Assembly: GCA_026315105.1 (NCBI GenBank)
Contig: CM048744.1
Span: 347,000,668 to 347,064,667 of the forward strand
DNA: 64,000 nucleotides
Source of the DNA: Locusta migratoria
Lineage: Eukaryota > Arthropoda > Insecta > Orthoptera > Acrididae
Direction of reading: 5' to 3'
The notes under the pieces: generated by a model
Database searches by the model: none
The model's input: only the letters and a program-made list of their open reading frames with translations
Told to the model about the DNA's origin: nothing
Position numbers and translations under genes: made by a program
In this document: positions 49,641 to 60,883 of the stretch, piece by piece
Numbering within the stretch: position 1 is the stretch's first letter
Layout of the letters: every line of letters begins with the position of its first letter

Positions 49641-49860
49641 ATTTCCATGGTGTCTGGGTGTCCGCCCCGTAGGTCAGTGCCAGCGTCGCTGAGTAACACG
49701 CAGGGTACCCGGGTTCGATTCCCGACAGGGGACTGGGTGTTTTGTGTTGTCCTAATCATCATAGGCACATAAGTCGCCCATGCGGCGTCAACTAAGACTT
49801 AACACTAAGGCGGCCGAACAATCCCGGCCAAGAAAGCTATACGCTCATTTCCATGGTGTC
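49641..49860 (+). mobile_element. tRNA-derived SINE, second family, with 14-bp duplication
   Basis: The head includes GTGTCCGCCCCGTAGGTCAG and a B box GGTTCGATTCC (49711-49721); the body has GGGGACTGGGTGTTTTGTGT and the tail AGGCGGCCGAACAATCCCGG, ending near CTCATTTCCAT. Direct repeats ATTTCCATGGTGTC occur at 49641-49654 and 49847-49860; part may be the element's own 3' end. Confidence 0.85.
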
Positions 49861-49864
49861 AAAA

Positions 49865-50020
49865 TGAAAGATGAAGCGTTCGACTGTAAACCGAAGGCTC
49901 ACAGGTTCCAAACCCGGTCAGATCGTGGATGTTTTCCGTCTGCGTTTTAACCTAGCCTCCACCTCAACTATGTAAGGAGTCGCCAGGAATGACGCGGTTC
50001 GGATTGCACTTAACTATGTC
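49865..50020 (+). repeat. Degenerate tRNA-like SINE remnant
   Basis: TTCGACTGTAAACCGAAGGC followed by CAGGTTCCAAACCCGGTC resembles an anticodon arm plus a degraded B box. It sits directly after the SINE at 49641-49860. Confidence 0.4.
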
Positions 50021-50437
50021 TCATTTCACCAGTTATGGAACTCGTGTATGCGGCACTGGCGCATTGTTAGCACAGCTCCACAAACCTCAATTTAAGGTGT
50101 AAAATGGAACGATAACTTATTGAAAACATGCTTATGTAATTTTAACTATTTGTACAAGTTTTAATTGATATTTCGACTGAAGCCGTAGTTTCCTACTGCG
50201 AACATTTCTTCGAATCTAGGTCTATGCAAGAGCTTAAACTCAAACTAAAGGATTGAGTTCCCTGTGGACTCAACATAGTAATTTGCACACACTGTCCACT
50301 AGTTAGGACCCGAAGGATCCTATGTTTCCTCAGAAATCACAGCTACTAAGCCTGATAAGTTTTGCGGTTCGTTGGCAAGGTGGTAGGATGACAATACGAA
50401 TTCAATGGCCGCGAGTCCGATCCACTTTTAAGACAAT

Positions 50438-50810
50438 CTACATATGTATTTACTTTGAGTATCAGTGATTTGCAGAGGGTTTATCAAACCGCTGTCATTT
50501 CTCTACCGCTCTATTCTCTAATAGCGCGCAGGGGCAAAAAGGAAGACATATCTTTCAGTTTTTCATCTGACTGTCTCCCCATGTTTGCAGCCGGAGGAGA
50601 AAGTTTATGAATGAAAGTTGGCAACTAGATCTCGCAGCGAACGGCGCCTTTGTTTTAATGATTTCCACCCCAACTTGGGCATCATCTCCGGAAAAAATTT
50701 CTCCCCCTATCGCGGTAATACAAAGCGAGCTGCTTTTCTCTGAACTTTATATTCATCAATTCCACCTTGTGAGGAACCCTGCCATTTTTAATCCTTTCCA
50801 CATCTGACTT
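50438..50810 (-). mobile_element. Fragment of the TACATC-tailed LINE family
   Basis: Shows the same 3' UTR (ATTTGCAGAGGG, CTCTAATAGCGCGC) and C-terminal region as 4889-5400, in the same orientation, with more decay. No intact frame. Confidence 0.7.
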
Positions 50811-51815
50811 ACTGATGTTAAAAATGCAATTATATCGTGGCTCGGAATCCGCTATAAACTATGTCCCCTATACCTGGTTAGGTAAATCAGTTTAAAGGTC
50901 GGAAGGAAGAACGACATACCATCTGCGAACAGTGCCGTGCCTAGTGAAGCACTGGTTAACCGCTTCCCTTTACTAGTGATGTGGCTGGATTTGCAGACAT
51001 GCACCACTAACTCCCTGGCTCAGAGCGGCAGTCCCCGGCCGGCTGGGACGTCACGTTAATCAGCTGGTCACGTTACGGCAGGCGCTGACACGTGCCGGCT
51101 GCCGGCCTTACGTCATCACCCCGCCGCACCTGCAATCGATATCTTTTCCTGCTGCAGAGGGGACTGCTGCCCGTCCTTCTAAACACGTTCTAGCAAAGTG
51201 ATACACCCAAATGTTCTGTTGCCGGTGCGTGAGCGCAGGAAATTCAGTGCGTCTCTACGCAATAGACGCTTTCTACGTCCAAGAAATTTTCATGGCCGCG
51301 GAGTGACTTGATATCTGTGAAACAGCTTGCCATTTTTTATCCTTTACAGTGATAACCTCCACGCGGCAACGTGTTGTGTAGTACTAAGCACTGTTTCTTT
51401 TACTGTATAGCAAACAGCAATGCTTGAGAGGAAGCAACCATATCAACTGCATCGGAAAGAACAAAGCTGTACCTATGTTTTGAGGCTCTTATCCACTGTA
51501 TGCAACTTAAAAATAAATTTCTGAGTATTTTTATTAACAGTACCTCCTAGCATTTTTAAACAGTCACTACCTGTTCAGAATTTTCGTGTACCGAGCGTAT
51601 GTGCAACTGGCCGTTAAAGAACTTTATACTCGCGAACTATGGATTCGGCACGTCATCAGCAGTACTATATCCGACACCTCAACCTTTTGAATGCCATTTT
51701 CTACCTTGGATTGCGATGATTGGGGGAAGGGGTAGGAAGACTGTCCACTAGCATACAGTGGTATTTTATCACAATGTATGGAAGTTACGCACAGGACAAT
51801 TATAAACACTACGAT

Positions 51816-51969
51816 GCGGGTATAAGTGTTGGTGTAAGATTTGAAAGGGGAAGCGGAAGTAGAAAGTTGTCGGTGGGTTATTTTAAAGTTTAAGTTCAGA
51901 AGAGGTTAATAAAGGGCACTGAAACGAATGGCTGGTTTGTTCCTTTCCAAGACATGTATTTAAAAGAAG
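51816..51969 (+). repeat. Left arm of a perfect 154-bp inverted repeat
   Basis: Starts GCGGGTATAAGTGTTGGTGT and ends TATTTAAAAGAAG. It matches the reverse complement of 53690-53843 with no difference that I can see. An A run and then the RTE-like LINE 3' end follow. Confidence 0.9.
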
Positions 51970-52001
51970 AAAAAAAAAAACTTTTTGAACTGGGAGAGGA
52001 A

Positions 52002-52297
52002 TTGTTGTGGTCTTCAGTCCGCAGACTGGTTTGATGCAGCTCTCCACGCTACCCTGTCCTGTGCTAGTCTCATCTGAATACGTTCGGCAGCCTACATCCT
52101 TTTGAATTGCTTCCTATATTCGTCCCTCGGTCTCCCTCTAAGATTTTTACCCCACACGCTTCCTTCTAATGCTAAGTTGACAATTCCTTGATGTCTCAGA
52201 ATGTGTCCCACCAATCTATCCCTTCTCTTAGTAAGGATATGCTAGAAACTCCTTTTCTCCCCGATTCGGTTAAGTACATCATTAGTTACGTAATTAA
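52002..52297 (-). mobile_element. RTE-like LINE 3' end, about 300 bp
   Basis: Starts with TTGTTGTGGTCTTCAGTCCG, the reverse complement of the family 3' terminus, and continues through the C-terminal coding region to about 52297. It lies between the two arms of the perfect 154-bp inverted repeat (51816-51969 and 53690-53843). Confidence 0.85.
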
Positions 52298-52983
52298 GAA
52301 ATTACGGGATTAAGAAATGTCATTACGTAGCATTGCAGTGGTGAGGTTAAACAGGCGACTGTGTGACATTAGAACGTTGCCTTTGTTACGTGCCCCCCAC
52401 GGTTGGCTGAGAATTGGACGTAGTGTAATAAGTGTTTTGTGAGTAACAGAAGACCATGGATGTGGTCCAGGCCGGTGGTGCGTTGGCGGACGCATTCCTG
52501 TCTGGCCGGCAGATGGCGGCAGCACCTGCTCCGGCAGCTGCAAGCCGTGCCGTGCCAGCGATCGCTAGCGCTAGCTGACTGCCTGCCTGGCCGCTGGGAC
52601 ATACGCCACAGCATGAGGCTAGCGATGGCGGCTTGCTCGCTGTTGCGTGACACGGACTGCTCCGAGGCACAATGTCACCATCACGATAATTAACTACACT
52701 AGAGGCTTGACCTTCGTCTAATCATAAGACGTAATTTCCTTACGGGACAGATCGCTTTTGCTCATGGAAATAACGCACTGCAAAGGAAAAACATGTTCTT
52801 ACTGATGCTTTTTGCAGAACAGTGTAATGGAACTAAGGAATGGCCCATAGACTTCAGTAATATCACGGACATAGTTAGAAACATTTTCCCCAGAATTTGA
52901 TATCTTACAAAATAGTCCGATACAATAAACGCTCAATTTCTCTTGAAAAAAAATTACAGATAAAAATATGGCGGGCTTCATAC

Positions 52984-53350
52984 GACGGAGCGAGGTAGCG
53001 CAGTGGTAACACACTGGACTCGCATTCTGGAGAACGTTAGTTCAAATCCACTTCCACCCTTTACGACTTAGGTTTTCGTAATTAGTTTGGAAAACAGTGT
53101 CCGATTGGAAAGTCAGCGAGCTGGTATGTGTTTCAGAATGAAAATAAGTTCGCAAAATGTTTTTACAATTTATTTGCTAATAACGTGACATATTTCAATC
53201 TAAGATCATCAGTCGTCTCTCCGTTGATGCCCAGGAGATGAGCGTGGGGCGACTGCTCTTTCCGTAATTTCCTTAGGCTATGCAAATGCCGGGACGGTTC
53301 CTTTGGAAGGACATGTTTGTCCCTCTCTCTCATTCTTATCCAATCACAGC
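52984..53350 (+). mobile_element. tRNA-derived SINE, third family, split by about 160 bp
   Basis: The head (GCGCAGTGGTAACACACTGG, ACTCGCATTCTGG) ends near 53090 at TTAGGTTTTCGTAATT. The expected continuation (TTTCCGTAATTTCCTTAGGC, CAAATGCCGGGACGGTTCCT) resumes at 53257 and runs to about 53350. The intervening sequence is foreign and is flanked by similar TTCGTAATT and TCCGTAATT. Confidence 0.7.
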
Positions 53351-53387
53351 GTGAAACCAGTCTCCAATGTCGACGGGGCGTCAAACC

Positions 53388-53843
53388 CTAATCTCCTTTT
53401 CTTACATTTTTGGTTGTATTAGAAGCGGTGCCTAGTAATTTGTGTGCACAACTGTTACGAGACGTAAAAGAACCTCTATCGGGACTGCCATGACTGGAAT
53501 GAAAAGATTTTAATGCGTTAATTACATTAGAAATGTAACCTTTCATTAAATGTAGCTGAGTTTGTGAGATACGCTTCAACCTAATTACAAATACAGTGAT
53601 TGGTGCCTTAGCTGGTTGGTATCCAGTATGCCTAAAAGAATGGTTGCAGTCTATTATAGTCGACATGATCGATTTGTCTGCAACTGCAACTTCTTTTAAA
53701 TACATGTCTTGGAAAGGAACAAACCAGCCATTCGTTTCAGTGCCCTTTATTAACCTCTTCTGAACTTAAACTTTAAAATAACCCACCGACAACTTTCTAC
53801 TTCCGCTTCCCCTTTCAAATCTTACACCAACACTTATACCCGC
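53388..53843 (-). mobile_element. Unclassified transposon piece with the right arm of the inverted repeat
   Basis: 53690-53843 is the right arm. Below it, on the minus strand, a 105-residue open frame starts MYLKEVAVADKSIMSTIIDC and ends at 53388. A 37-base piece of it (53651-53687) is identical to 49005-49041 in reverse complement, showing this is dispersed repeat sequence. I do not recognise the protein. Confidence 0.5.
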
Positions 53844-54082
53844 CTTCGAATTTGACCACAAAATCTGGCAACTTAGCCCCCGCCACCCGTTTTTCGTGTT
53901 AAATTAGCATACTGAGCGAGGGAAAGGAGATTGCCTATATGCAATTTCTGCGCCCTAACGTCTTGCATCGTAACATTTTTAGTTCCTTTTGTCCTGTTTT
54001 TCCCACAGTTGCTATATTATAATTTTATAGTGTCTGTATTTCGGTTATCTGTCTATGCAACTGATTTAATAAAATCAGTTAT

Positions 54083-54128
54083 TGCCCTATGCATTTCGCC
54101 TTTATTTGGAAGGCATCATCAGTGGCCT
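54083..54128 (-). ncRNA. Hammerhead ribozyme-like motif
   Basis: The minus strand reads GGCCA, CTGATGA, T, GCCTT-CCAAATA-AAGGC, GAA, ATGCATA, GGGC. Both core boxes are intact, stem II is 5 bp, and ATGCAT is a palindromic stem III followed by A. Stem I has an A-G mismatch next to the core and then three GC pairs. It has the same odd extra T before stem II as the other motifs. Confidence 0.5.
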
Positions 54129-54484
54129 GTAATGTATAAATGATTAGGTTTTACAATATTTTATATTTACATTTCTCAGCATCGTCTTTAACAATCCATA
54201 TGCGTGGTCTAGTATAATGGCTGCAAAATTGCAGCAGTGGCGTAGCACATTTTCTGTACTTTTATCACACAATATTCCTCAGAGTCCTGTTTTCTTAACC
54301 CACCAATGTGTCACAAACTAAGTCGCCTACTTCGTCGTACTGACGTACGAGATCTTAGCAGCACCCGATTAGTTAGGAGTAGTGCGGTCACTGCATACCA
54401 AATAAGCATTTCGGGCACTGGAAACTTCCTCTAGAATTGTTTGCAATGAGTATCCTGAGAATGCGAACGTTTTATCAGCACCCA

Positions 54485-54645
54485 CCTATACAGGGAGTGA
54501 AAATAAGAAATCAGATCGAAAAAGATTGGTTTTCCTTTTTCTCGTGCGCTATTCAAGAATGGAACGGTAGAGAAACACTCAAGTTCAATAAACCCTCTGC
54601 GAGGCTCTCAAGTGATTTGCAGAGTGAATATGTAGATTTTCTTGA
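54485..54645 (+). mobile_element. Short 3' fragment of the TACATC-tailed LINE family
   Basis: Plus-strand remnant containing CGCTATTCAAGAATGGAACG and GTGATTTGCAGAGTGAATAT, matching the end of the family's coding region and 3' UTR. It makes up the middle of a 179-codon open frame (54437-54976) that is not itself a gene. Confidence 0.65.
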
Positions 54646-55139
54646 CACGCACATTTTAGCAGAAGCTGAATTTCTCTTACTATTACTATCTTTCTGGTTT
54701 TTCTGCATTAGCCCCATTTCGTGTAACCTAGTTTTGTCCAAATGTCCCTTCATAATTACAACCGCACGCACTTTAATCGTCAGACTTCACAACAAGACTT
54801 CACTCGGCCGGTTGTTGGCAACGGATTTGATATTGCTAACAATAGTTACCCCGTTTACGCAGGCGTTGATTTTTCAAGTCCACTTTTGGTCATGTGAACG
54901 CTACAAAATAGATGGCGAAATCTGTTTTTGTAAAGCGGTTTTCCCACTTCTAAAGTCAAATTTCGTGCTCATGTAAATGCAGCCGTTTCTGAAACGTGTC
55001 GGGTTGCTTCTATTTTGCTGCAGTGAAAGGAAAGTAATGATTGACCATGAATCAATAATTGAGGCTAAATAGCGACTGTACTCATTTAATGAGAAACAGC
55101 TGCTTCGCATGCGTCATATTTGAGTGGGTAAACACGACA

Positions 55140-55440
55140 GCGAGAAATGAGGATTTCGTGTTCCGTGACGTCAGCGGCGGCGGCGGGACAGGGATGCGGG
55201 TTGCCTGGCAACAGCCGGCGCGCAGCGGCAACGCCGCGCGGCGGCCCAAAGTCGTGGGAGTGTGCGGAGCTGGCAGCGCGGCCCGGCTTTTGTGCCGCGA
55301 GAGCCGGCCAGGTACGCCGACGGCTTTTCACGGCACGGCGCCGGGGCACAGCGGCATTCCTCGCCGGACGCTCTGCTGCTGCCGCAACAAGTTGCCCGCG
55401 GCTTCTCCGAACATTCCAGTCCGGTTTGACCGCTTAAATA
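55140..55440. promoter_or_regulatory. CpG-rich block with CRE and X-box
   Basis: GC-rich, CpG-dense sequence with a full CRE (TGACGTCA, 55166-55173) and 27 bp away an RFX-type X-box (GTTGCC-T-GGCAAC, 55200-55212). No coding frame with family features was found. It could be a promoter for midnolin or an unseen gene; there is no transcription start evidence. Confidence 0.35.
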
Positions 55441-55596
55441 CACCCTATAAGCCACGCAATATGGATCTATAACACGTGTGCAATTATTGAACCTACCTCT
55501 AATGATTCACCTTTACAAAAACACACCCACCGACCTGAACAGTCTTTTCTATCCGGTTTCTTTACATCACGACTGTATTTACCTTCATACCATTTT

Positions 55597-56411
55597 TTAC
55601 TCTAAATAATGAGAAGTGTGAAGTCGTCCACACGAGTACGAAAAGAAATCCGTTAAACTTTCCAACATTTTTTTCGATTTCCGTCGTTCTTAGTTGCATA
55701 TGAAATTGGTGGAGGTGTATTGCCGTCTTTTGCAACTAAATGAAAGGCCTTTCATTTAGTTGCTAAAAACGGCAATACACCACCGTTAAACTTGTTTACA
55801 TTAAAAATCAAATGTAAAGGCCGTAAACACTAAATACCTAGGAATTACAATTACTTCTGACTTAAATCTGAAAGAAAACAATGTCGTGGGAAAGGCGAAC
55901 CGGAGACTGCGTTTTATTGTCAGAACCCCTTAAAAGATGCAACAGAACTACAAAAGAGGCTCCATACACTACGCTTGTCCGTCCTTTTATGGAGTATTGC
56001 TGCCCAGTGTGGGATTCTTATCAGATGGGTTTGACGGAGGACATCGAAAGAGTCCAAAGAAGGCCAGCTCGTTTTGTACTTGTTACGATACAGGGGAGAC
56101 AGCGTTACGGAAATGATACAGGATCTGGGATGGAATCATTACAACAACGGCGCTTATCGCTGCGGCATGGGCTACTTACGAAACTACAATCGCCAACATT
56201 CTCCTCCGAATGCGAAAATATATTGTTGCCTCCTACTTACATTAGGTAGAAATGATCAGAAAAAATACGAGAAATCAGAGTCCGAACAGAGAGACTCAGG
56301 TGTTCTTTCTTCCCGCGCGCTATTCGAGAATGGAATGGGAGTGTAACGGTGGTTCGGTGAACCCTCTGCCAGGCATTTTAATGTGATTTGCAGAGTATCC
56401 CATGTAGATGT
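55597..56411 (+). mobile_element. TACATC-tailed LINE 3' end, interrupted by a hairpin
   Basis: Segments reading EKCEVVH-like sequence (55610-55655), then KYLGITITSDLNLKENN, TTKEAPYTTLVRPFMEYCCP and DIERVQRRPARFVL mark the RT C-terminal region. It ends with the 3' UTR (GTGATTTGCAGAGTATCCCA) and ATGTAGATGTA near 56411. Between 55656 and 55800 family sequence is replaced by unrelated DNA containing a near-perfect palindrome centred at 55747/55748. Frames are broken. Confidence 0.8.
55709..55784. repeat. Near-perfect hairpin palindrome
   Basis: Arms 55709-55747 and 55748-55784 meet at AAAGGCCTTT and pair over about 36 bp (GTATTGCCG, CAACTAAATGAAAGG) with a few mismatches and a small bulge. It lies within the non-LINE insert in the copy at 55597-56411. 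Confidence 0.85.
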
Positions 56412-57310
56412 AAGCAACACTGCACGTTTAGTGTAATTATAGTTCGTTCCAAAAAATGTTCTTGGAATTTTTAAACTACGAACATCTGTCATGGTAAATT
56501 TTGCAAGAATGATTTTATCAAAATTGTCTTGTTTACAGTTTATTTTATAACAGGTCTTCAGAATTCTCGTCTTTTGCAACGGCAGGCAGGCTTTTTTAAA
56601 TCGAGATCGCACATTATACAGAGCTGGTGCTAAATCTCAACTGGACAAGCGCTGTAAAGGAGTAAGGCAACAGAAGGTGTCAGGTAAACACTGAAATTCA
56701 TTAATATTCATTTACACGAAACAAATGGTGCGCATTAAACTTTTTGTCGTCTAGCGATAAGATTCCTACATTATCTACTGTACAGTGACTCGTATTCTAC
56801 AAAAATCTAAACAAGTACAAAGCTGTCTGCAAAATTCTGCTATTGCCCTCCCTGTTCCGTCGTCCAAGACACGATCTCATAGGGCGTTAACATGTGCCTG
56901 TTCCACTTTAGTACACGAAGAAAGTGATGCACAACAGTAGCACCGTGAGAATGGGTTGGCGAACTGATAACGCGGAGGAGTGTCTCAGACAAACGTTATA
57001 GACACTTAAGATTTATCGAGGAAGTTAACAATAAAACACTCCTCAAAATTGTGACCTTACGGGCTAAGGGTTCCACTTTTGAAGGAACCTGTTCAGGTTT
57101 TAAACTTTTGTTCCTTGTACGTTCTTTACTCCTGAAAAGATAAGTTGCATTTTCGTTTATTTTAAATGGTAACTAAGTTCCTACGACAGCATTGTCATTA
57201 CAGCCTTGAGTAGCAGCTCTGATTAGAAAATGAAAGTGCATTGTTCAAAGGAACCCTCCTCGTACATTCTTTAATACAATTGAAAGAAAAATTACAGAAA
57301 ATCAACTTGG
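56412..57310. other. No recognisable feature
   Basis: Unassigned sequence between a LINE end and a tRNA-like element. Confidence 0.55.
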
Positions 57311-57600
57311 GCCAGCGAGCCACCATGTGAACCATTCCAGAATGAAACATTCGCTCTGCAGTGGAGTGTGCGCTGATATGAAACTTCCTGACAGATTAAA
57401 ATTGTGTGCCGGAACCAGGATTCTAACTTGGGACCTTTGACTTCCGCGAGCAAGCGATCTACCGTCTGAGCTATCCCGGCACGCTTCAGTCCGTTAACTA
57501 CTTTTAGTACCTCGCCTCCCACTTTCCGATTGTGGCACACAATTTTAATCTGTCAGGAAGTTTCATCTGACCCATTATCCTCCTGGAGGCGTATACGAGA
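57311..57600 (-). mobile_element. tRNA-like SINE/fold-back element
   Basis: A tRNA-like segment on the minus strand (57406-57482: GTGCCGGGATAGCTCAGACG, GGTAGATCGC, closing CCGGCAC) is bracketed by inverted repeats TGAAACTTCCTGACAGATTA (57379-57410) and its complement (57534-57566). The lower side continues with the family tail (GAATGAAACATTCGCTCTGC). Confidence 0.8.
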
Positions 57601-58354
57601 CGTGGGATAGCACCGAAGTATAGCAGTTGACACGAATGGCAATGTGTGTTTTCGTACGAGTCCCAATTAACTGCATGACATTCCAAAGGATGGCAACACT
57701 TAGAACATCGAAAGGTGCCATACTGTCTTAGTCATCGCCGAACGGGACCAGGCTTTAGCGTCGTGTTATTAGTTGCCACTGGGTAAGTACTGTAATTTAG
57801 AATAGCGGCGTTACATTTCTGATCTGTTAAGGCTAGGCTAGGGTCATATCCGAGGTCTGACGTCTTTCGTTATGGTTCCACCGCCGTATGGTGTCGTATC
57901 CTACCTTTAACCAAAAGGTATTTTGGTGTTGTCCATGGTAGCGTAATTCTTACGTTTCTTACTCTGGTTATGGATTGTTAATGGACTGGAAGGCTAGGAC
58001 ACTTGTTACAATGGCATGTAGCGGAGAGCTAACAAAGCTGAAAGATATCCGAAAAGTCGTGTCCATAACTGCTATATAACCTGTATTTGACTTCATTCAA
58101 CGCCGAGCATGAACCGATGCTTCTGACAAAGATGTACAAATTTTAAATAATGGTCACGCAATTCTTTCCACCGTAAGGGTATAGACGTTTTAACAGTGTA
58201 AGTAAGGGAAACTTTAGAAGAGCCACGACCATGGCGTTACACCTAAACGAGGATCAAGTGTGCGACTACGCTAGATTTCGTAGGAATAGTTGCTATTTTT
58301 GTTTGCTTTTTCTTGTTGCAGGCTTTTCTCGCTACGTGCGCCGGCACGGATTGA

Positions 58355-58900
58355 GGTGAGATGACGTCACAGCATGCTGGTTCGGCGCAGTACCGAGTCC
58401 CGGGAAACGAAAGGCATGTAACAGCAAATGGGATGAGAGCTCTAAATAGCTTCTATTTGTGGGCCCTGGGCGGTCAAACTTCCATTTCAATATATCTGGT
58501 GTTACCATTAGTACCTGATGTTAATATCACAACGTTTGTTAGTCGAGTTCTCTCTCCAGTAGTGTGTTGAGGGAACTTTAGTGAAACATTGAAAAGCAGA
58601 TGCTTTGAGTCTGTGCGACACGCACACGTTTGGAAGGGAGTGCAGACCCCAATGCCTCTCAGATTGTTGTCGCAGAGGCTCTCGGCGAAACGTGCCGAGT
58701 GGCCGGTAAATGGTCAGAGATGTGGCCGTGGGCGGCCGCGCGCCACTGCAGGGGCGGCTGGCCGAGGCGAGGCGAGGCGCAGCGCCGGTCTGGTCTGGTC
58801 GATACAGGCAGGCGGCAGGCGGGCCCGGCGTCGCGCCGCCACACACTCGCGCCGGCACCCGCACTATCGACCCCGCTAACACCACACCACACCCTAACAC
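58355..58900. promoter_or_regulatory. CpG-rich block with a CRE
   Basis: A perfect TGACGTCA at 58362-58369, then a CpG-dense stretch (58690-58880). Open frames here are GC-composition shadows on both strands. Confidence 0.3.
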
Positions 58901-60883
58901 TGTGTGTGCGCGCGCTTCTCTACAACTTCACACTGGATATAACCACTCACTAATGCTCTCAACTCCACACTTTACCATGTCCGCCACTGAAATCTAAAAT
59001 CAACAAGGATAGCCAACGGAAAAAATTCCTTGTTTGCTATTTTCCCCCATTGTTAAAGACATCGTCATGCTCCAGATCTCTCGGACATACTTTTCTCGCT
59101 GCTAAGCGAGATCATTATTTCCTGTGTCCCACTGCAGTCGCGCAGGACATTTTAGTATTTTTTTCATGTTTATGATGGCCCTCCTGTACGTTACTTACAG
59201 GTCAGACAGACTGCCTAACTGCTTCTATCAGTAACAGCGCGGAGGGAATATTATGCAGTCAATGCCGCTATAGCAGACATGCTAAGTATTACGATTTGTC
59301 CGTAATATCACGATTTATAGGCAAAAATTACGATGTTACGGGAGCCTGTGCTAAAATTATGGAATTCCATACTTTATTTAATAGTTCCCCCTACACTGTC
59401 TTTCGTAGGACCAGTGTATGAACCAGTATAATTTCAGAAATAAGGATATTTCTAACCTTTTAGCGTCAGTTCGTAAAACAGAATAATGTACACAAACACT
59501 GAAGCCTATATAACTTCACTACTGTGGATGCCTAAACTTGTTAGGTTGCGATTTTGCGTACCACTGTTCTTTCTTACATATTATGCCGATGAAGGGTAGT
59601 GATTCTTCTGTGTGGAGGCACTGCTATTCACTTAATCTTACGGGTATCAGTTTACAGGGCTACAAGTTTGAGTGGCTTAGTGCGGCCAGAGCTTGACATC
59701 CTCTGTAATAAAAAAACTGGCTTAAGTACTCTACGAAAGTGTTACATTTAGAACCACGGTCTATCAATTTTTAATATCTTGAAATAACGGGTGTAAACTG
59801 ATTGCGTTGCTTATTGTTCAACTAGTTACGGACAACTAAGAATTTTTAGTAATCTCTTTATGTAATATTTGAGCCAGCGTTCAAAGACAACATTTGTCAT
59901 TTTATAGTAATAGATTCATTGTTTCACCATAAAGTAATACATGACTGATTCCGAACCATTGCCCAAATTTCAATATCATTGGTACAGGCTTTGCGGTGTT
60001 TCCGTAGTTATTCGCGTGTATCGATAAATGCATATCGTGCCAATTTTTTAGACAAAATTTTGATACTCGCCGATACTCTTTTCCAGCTGTGAAGCTTCAA
60101 TATAATTTCTGCAGTATTCACGTAACCGCTGCGTTTTAAGGTGCACCTGCCTGCTGCTACCAACTGACAATTCGGTAGTGAAGGCGAGGCCGGTTCTAAA
60201 CGAAGCTCACGTCATCACTGTGGCAGCGAATCTAAATCTGTGTTGCTGGCTACACAATCCGCAAATAATTCCAGCAGAACATTGGAAAGGAGAAACTTAG
60301 TTACTTTTATATCTACTTAGCTTAAGTGGCGTGACAATAAAAACTATTGAAAAACGCAAGGGTCAAAGGTCGATGGCACGAAGGTACCGCCACGTGTGCC
60401 TTAGTCTACGCATATCATCGACGTACACAATTCCCATCACCAATTTTACATGTTTGCTCATTCAACACTCACAATATTATTCATGTTCTCAGTATTCCGT
60501 TTATTTTAAATTATCTTGACCGAGGTCGGGGTTCAAATCTCAACAGTAGCTCTACACGAATTTTCATACGGTGCTTGAGTTTGTACTTTGCACATGCTTG
60601 TGGCTGTAGAAACTACTAGCCATACATGCTATTCCAAAAGACTGTAGAGAGTGCTAAGTTGGTCGAGTGTAAGGGAAAGTCGTGTTTTCCGAGGCATCAT
60701 TGTACCACGCGCGGGTGTGTGACGCCACTGTACCAGTATCTTAGTCAAGTTCTAATCCCTGCCTTTTAACAAATTCATAAGGTGCTTCAGCATAACAAAT
60801 GACTGTATGGCAGCGGATTATCGAACCACCTTCAGAACTGGTTCACAAGCTTTCTGGACATTAATATGGAATTAATTTGAGAT
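58901..60883. other. No recognisable gene
   Basis: Unassigned; a B-box-like GGTTCAAATCTC near 60530 is the only tRNA-like trace. Confidence 0.55.

Noticed and set aside
49089..49772. Several overlapping open frames of 75-170 codons on both strands
   Set aside because: They come from a CpG-rich block plus the head of a SINE; no motif, no consistent frame, composition-driven.
53180..53225. Possible hammerhead on the minus strand (CTGATGA followed by GAAATATGTC)
   Set aside because: No convincing stem II between the boxes and a mismatch next to the core.
54437..54976. 179-codon plus-strand open frame
   Set aside because: Its middle is a LINE 3' fragment and the rest has no motif; judged chance.
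55059..55472. 137-, 96- and 94-codon frames on both strands
   Set aside because: Shadows of a CpG-rich block; neither strand shows a conserved protein.
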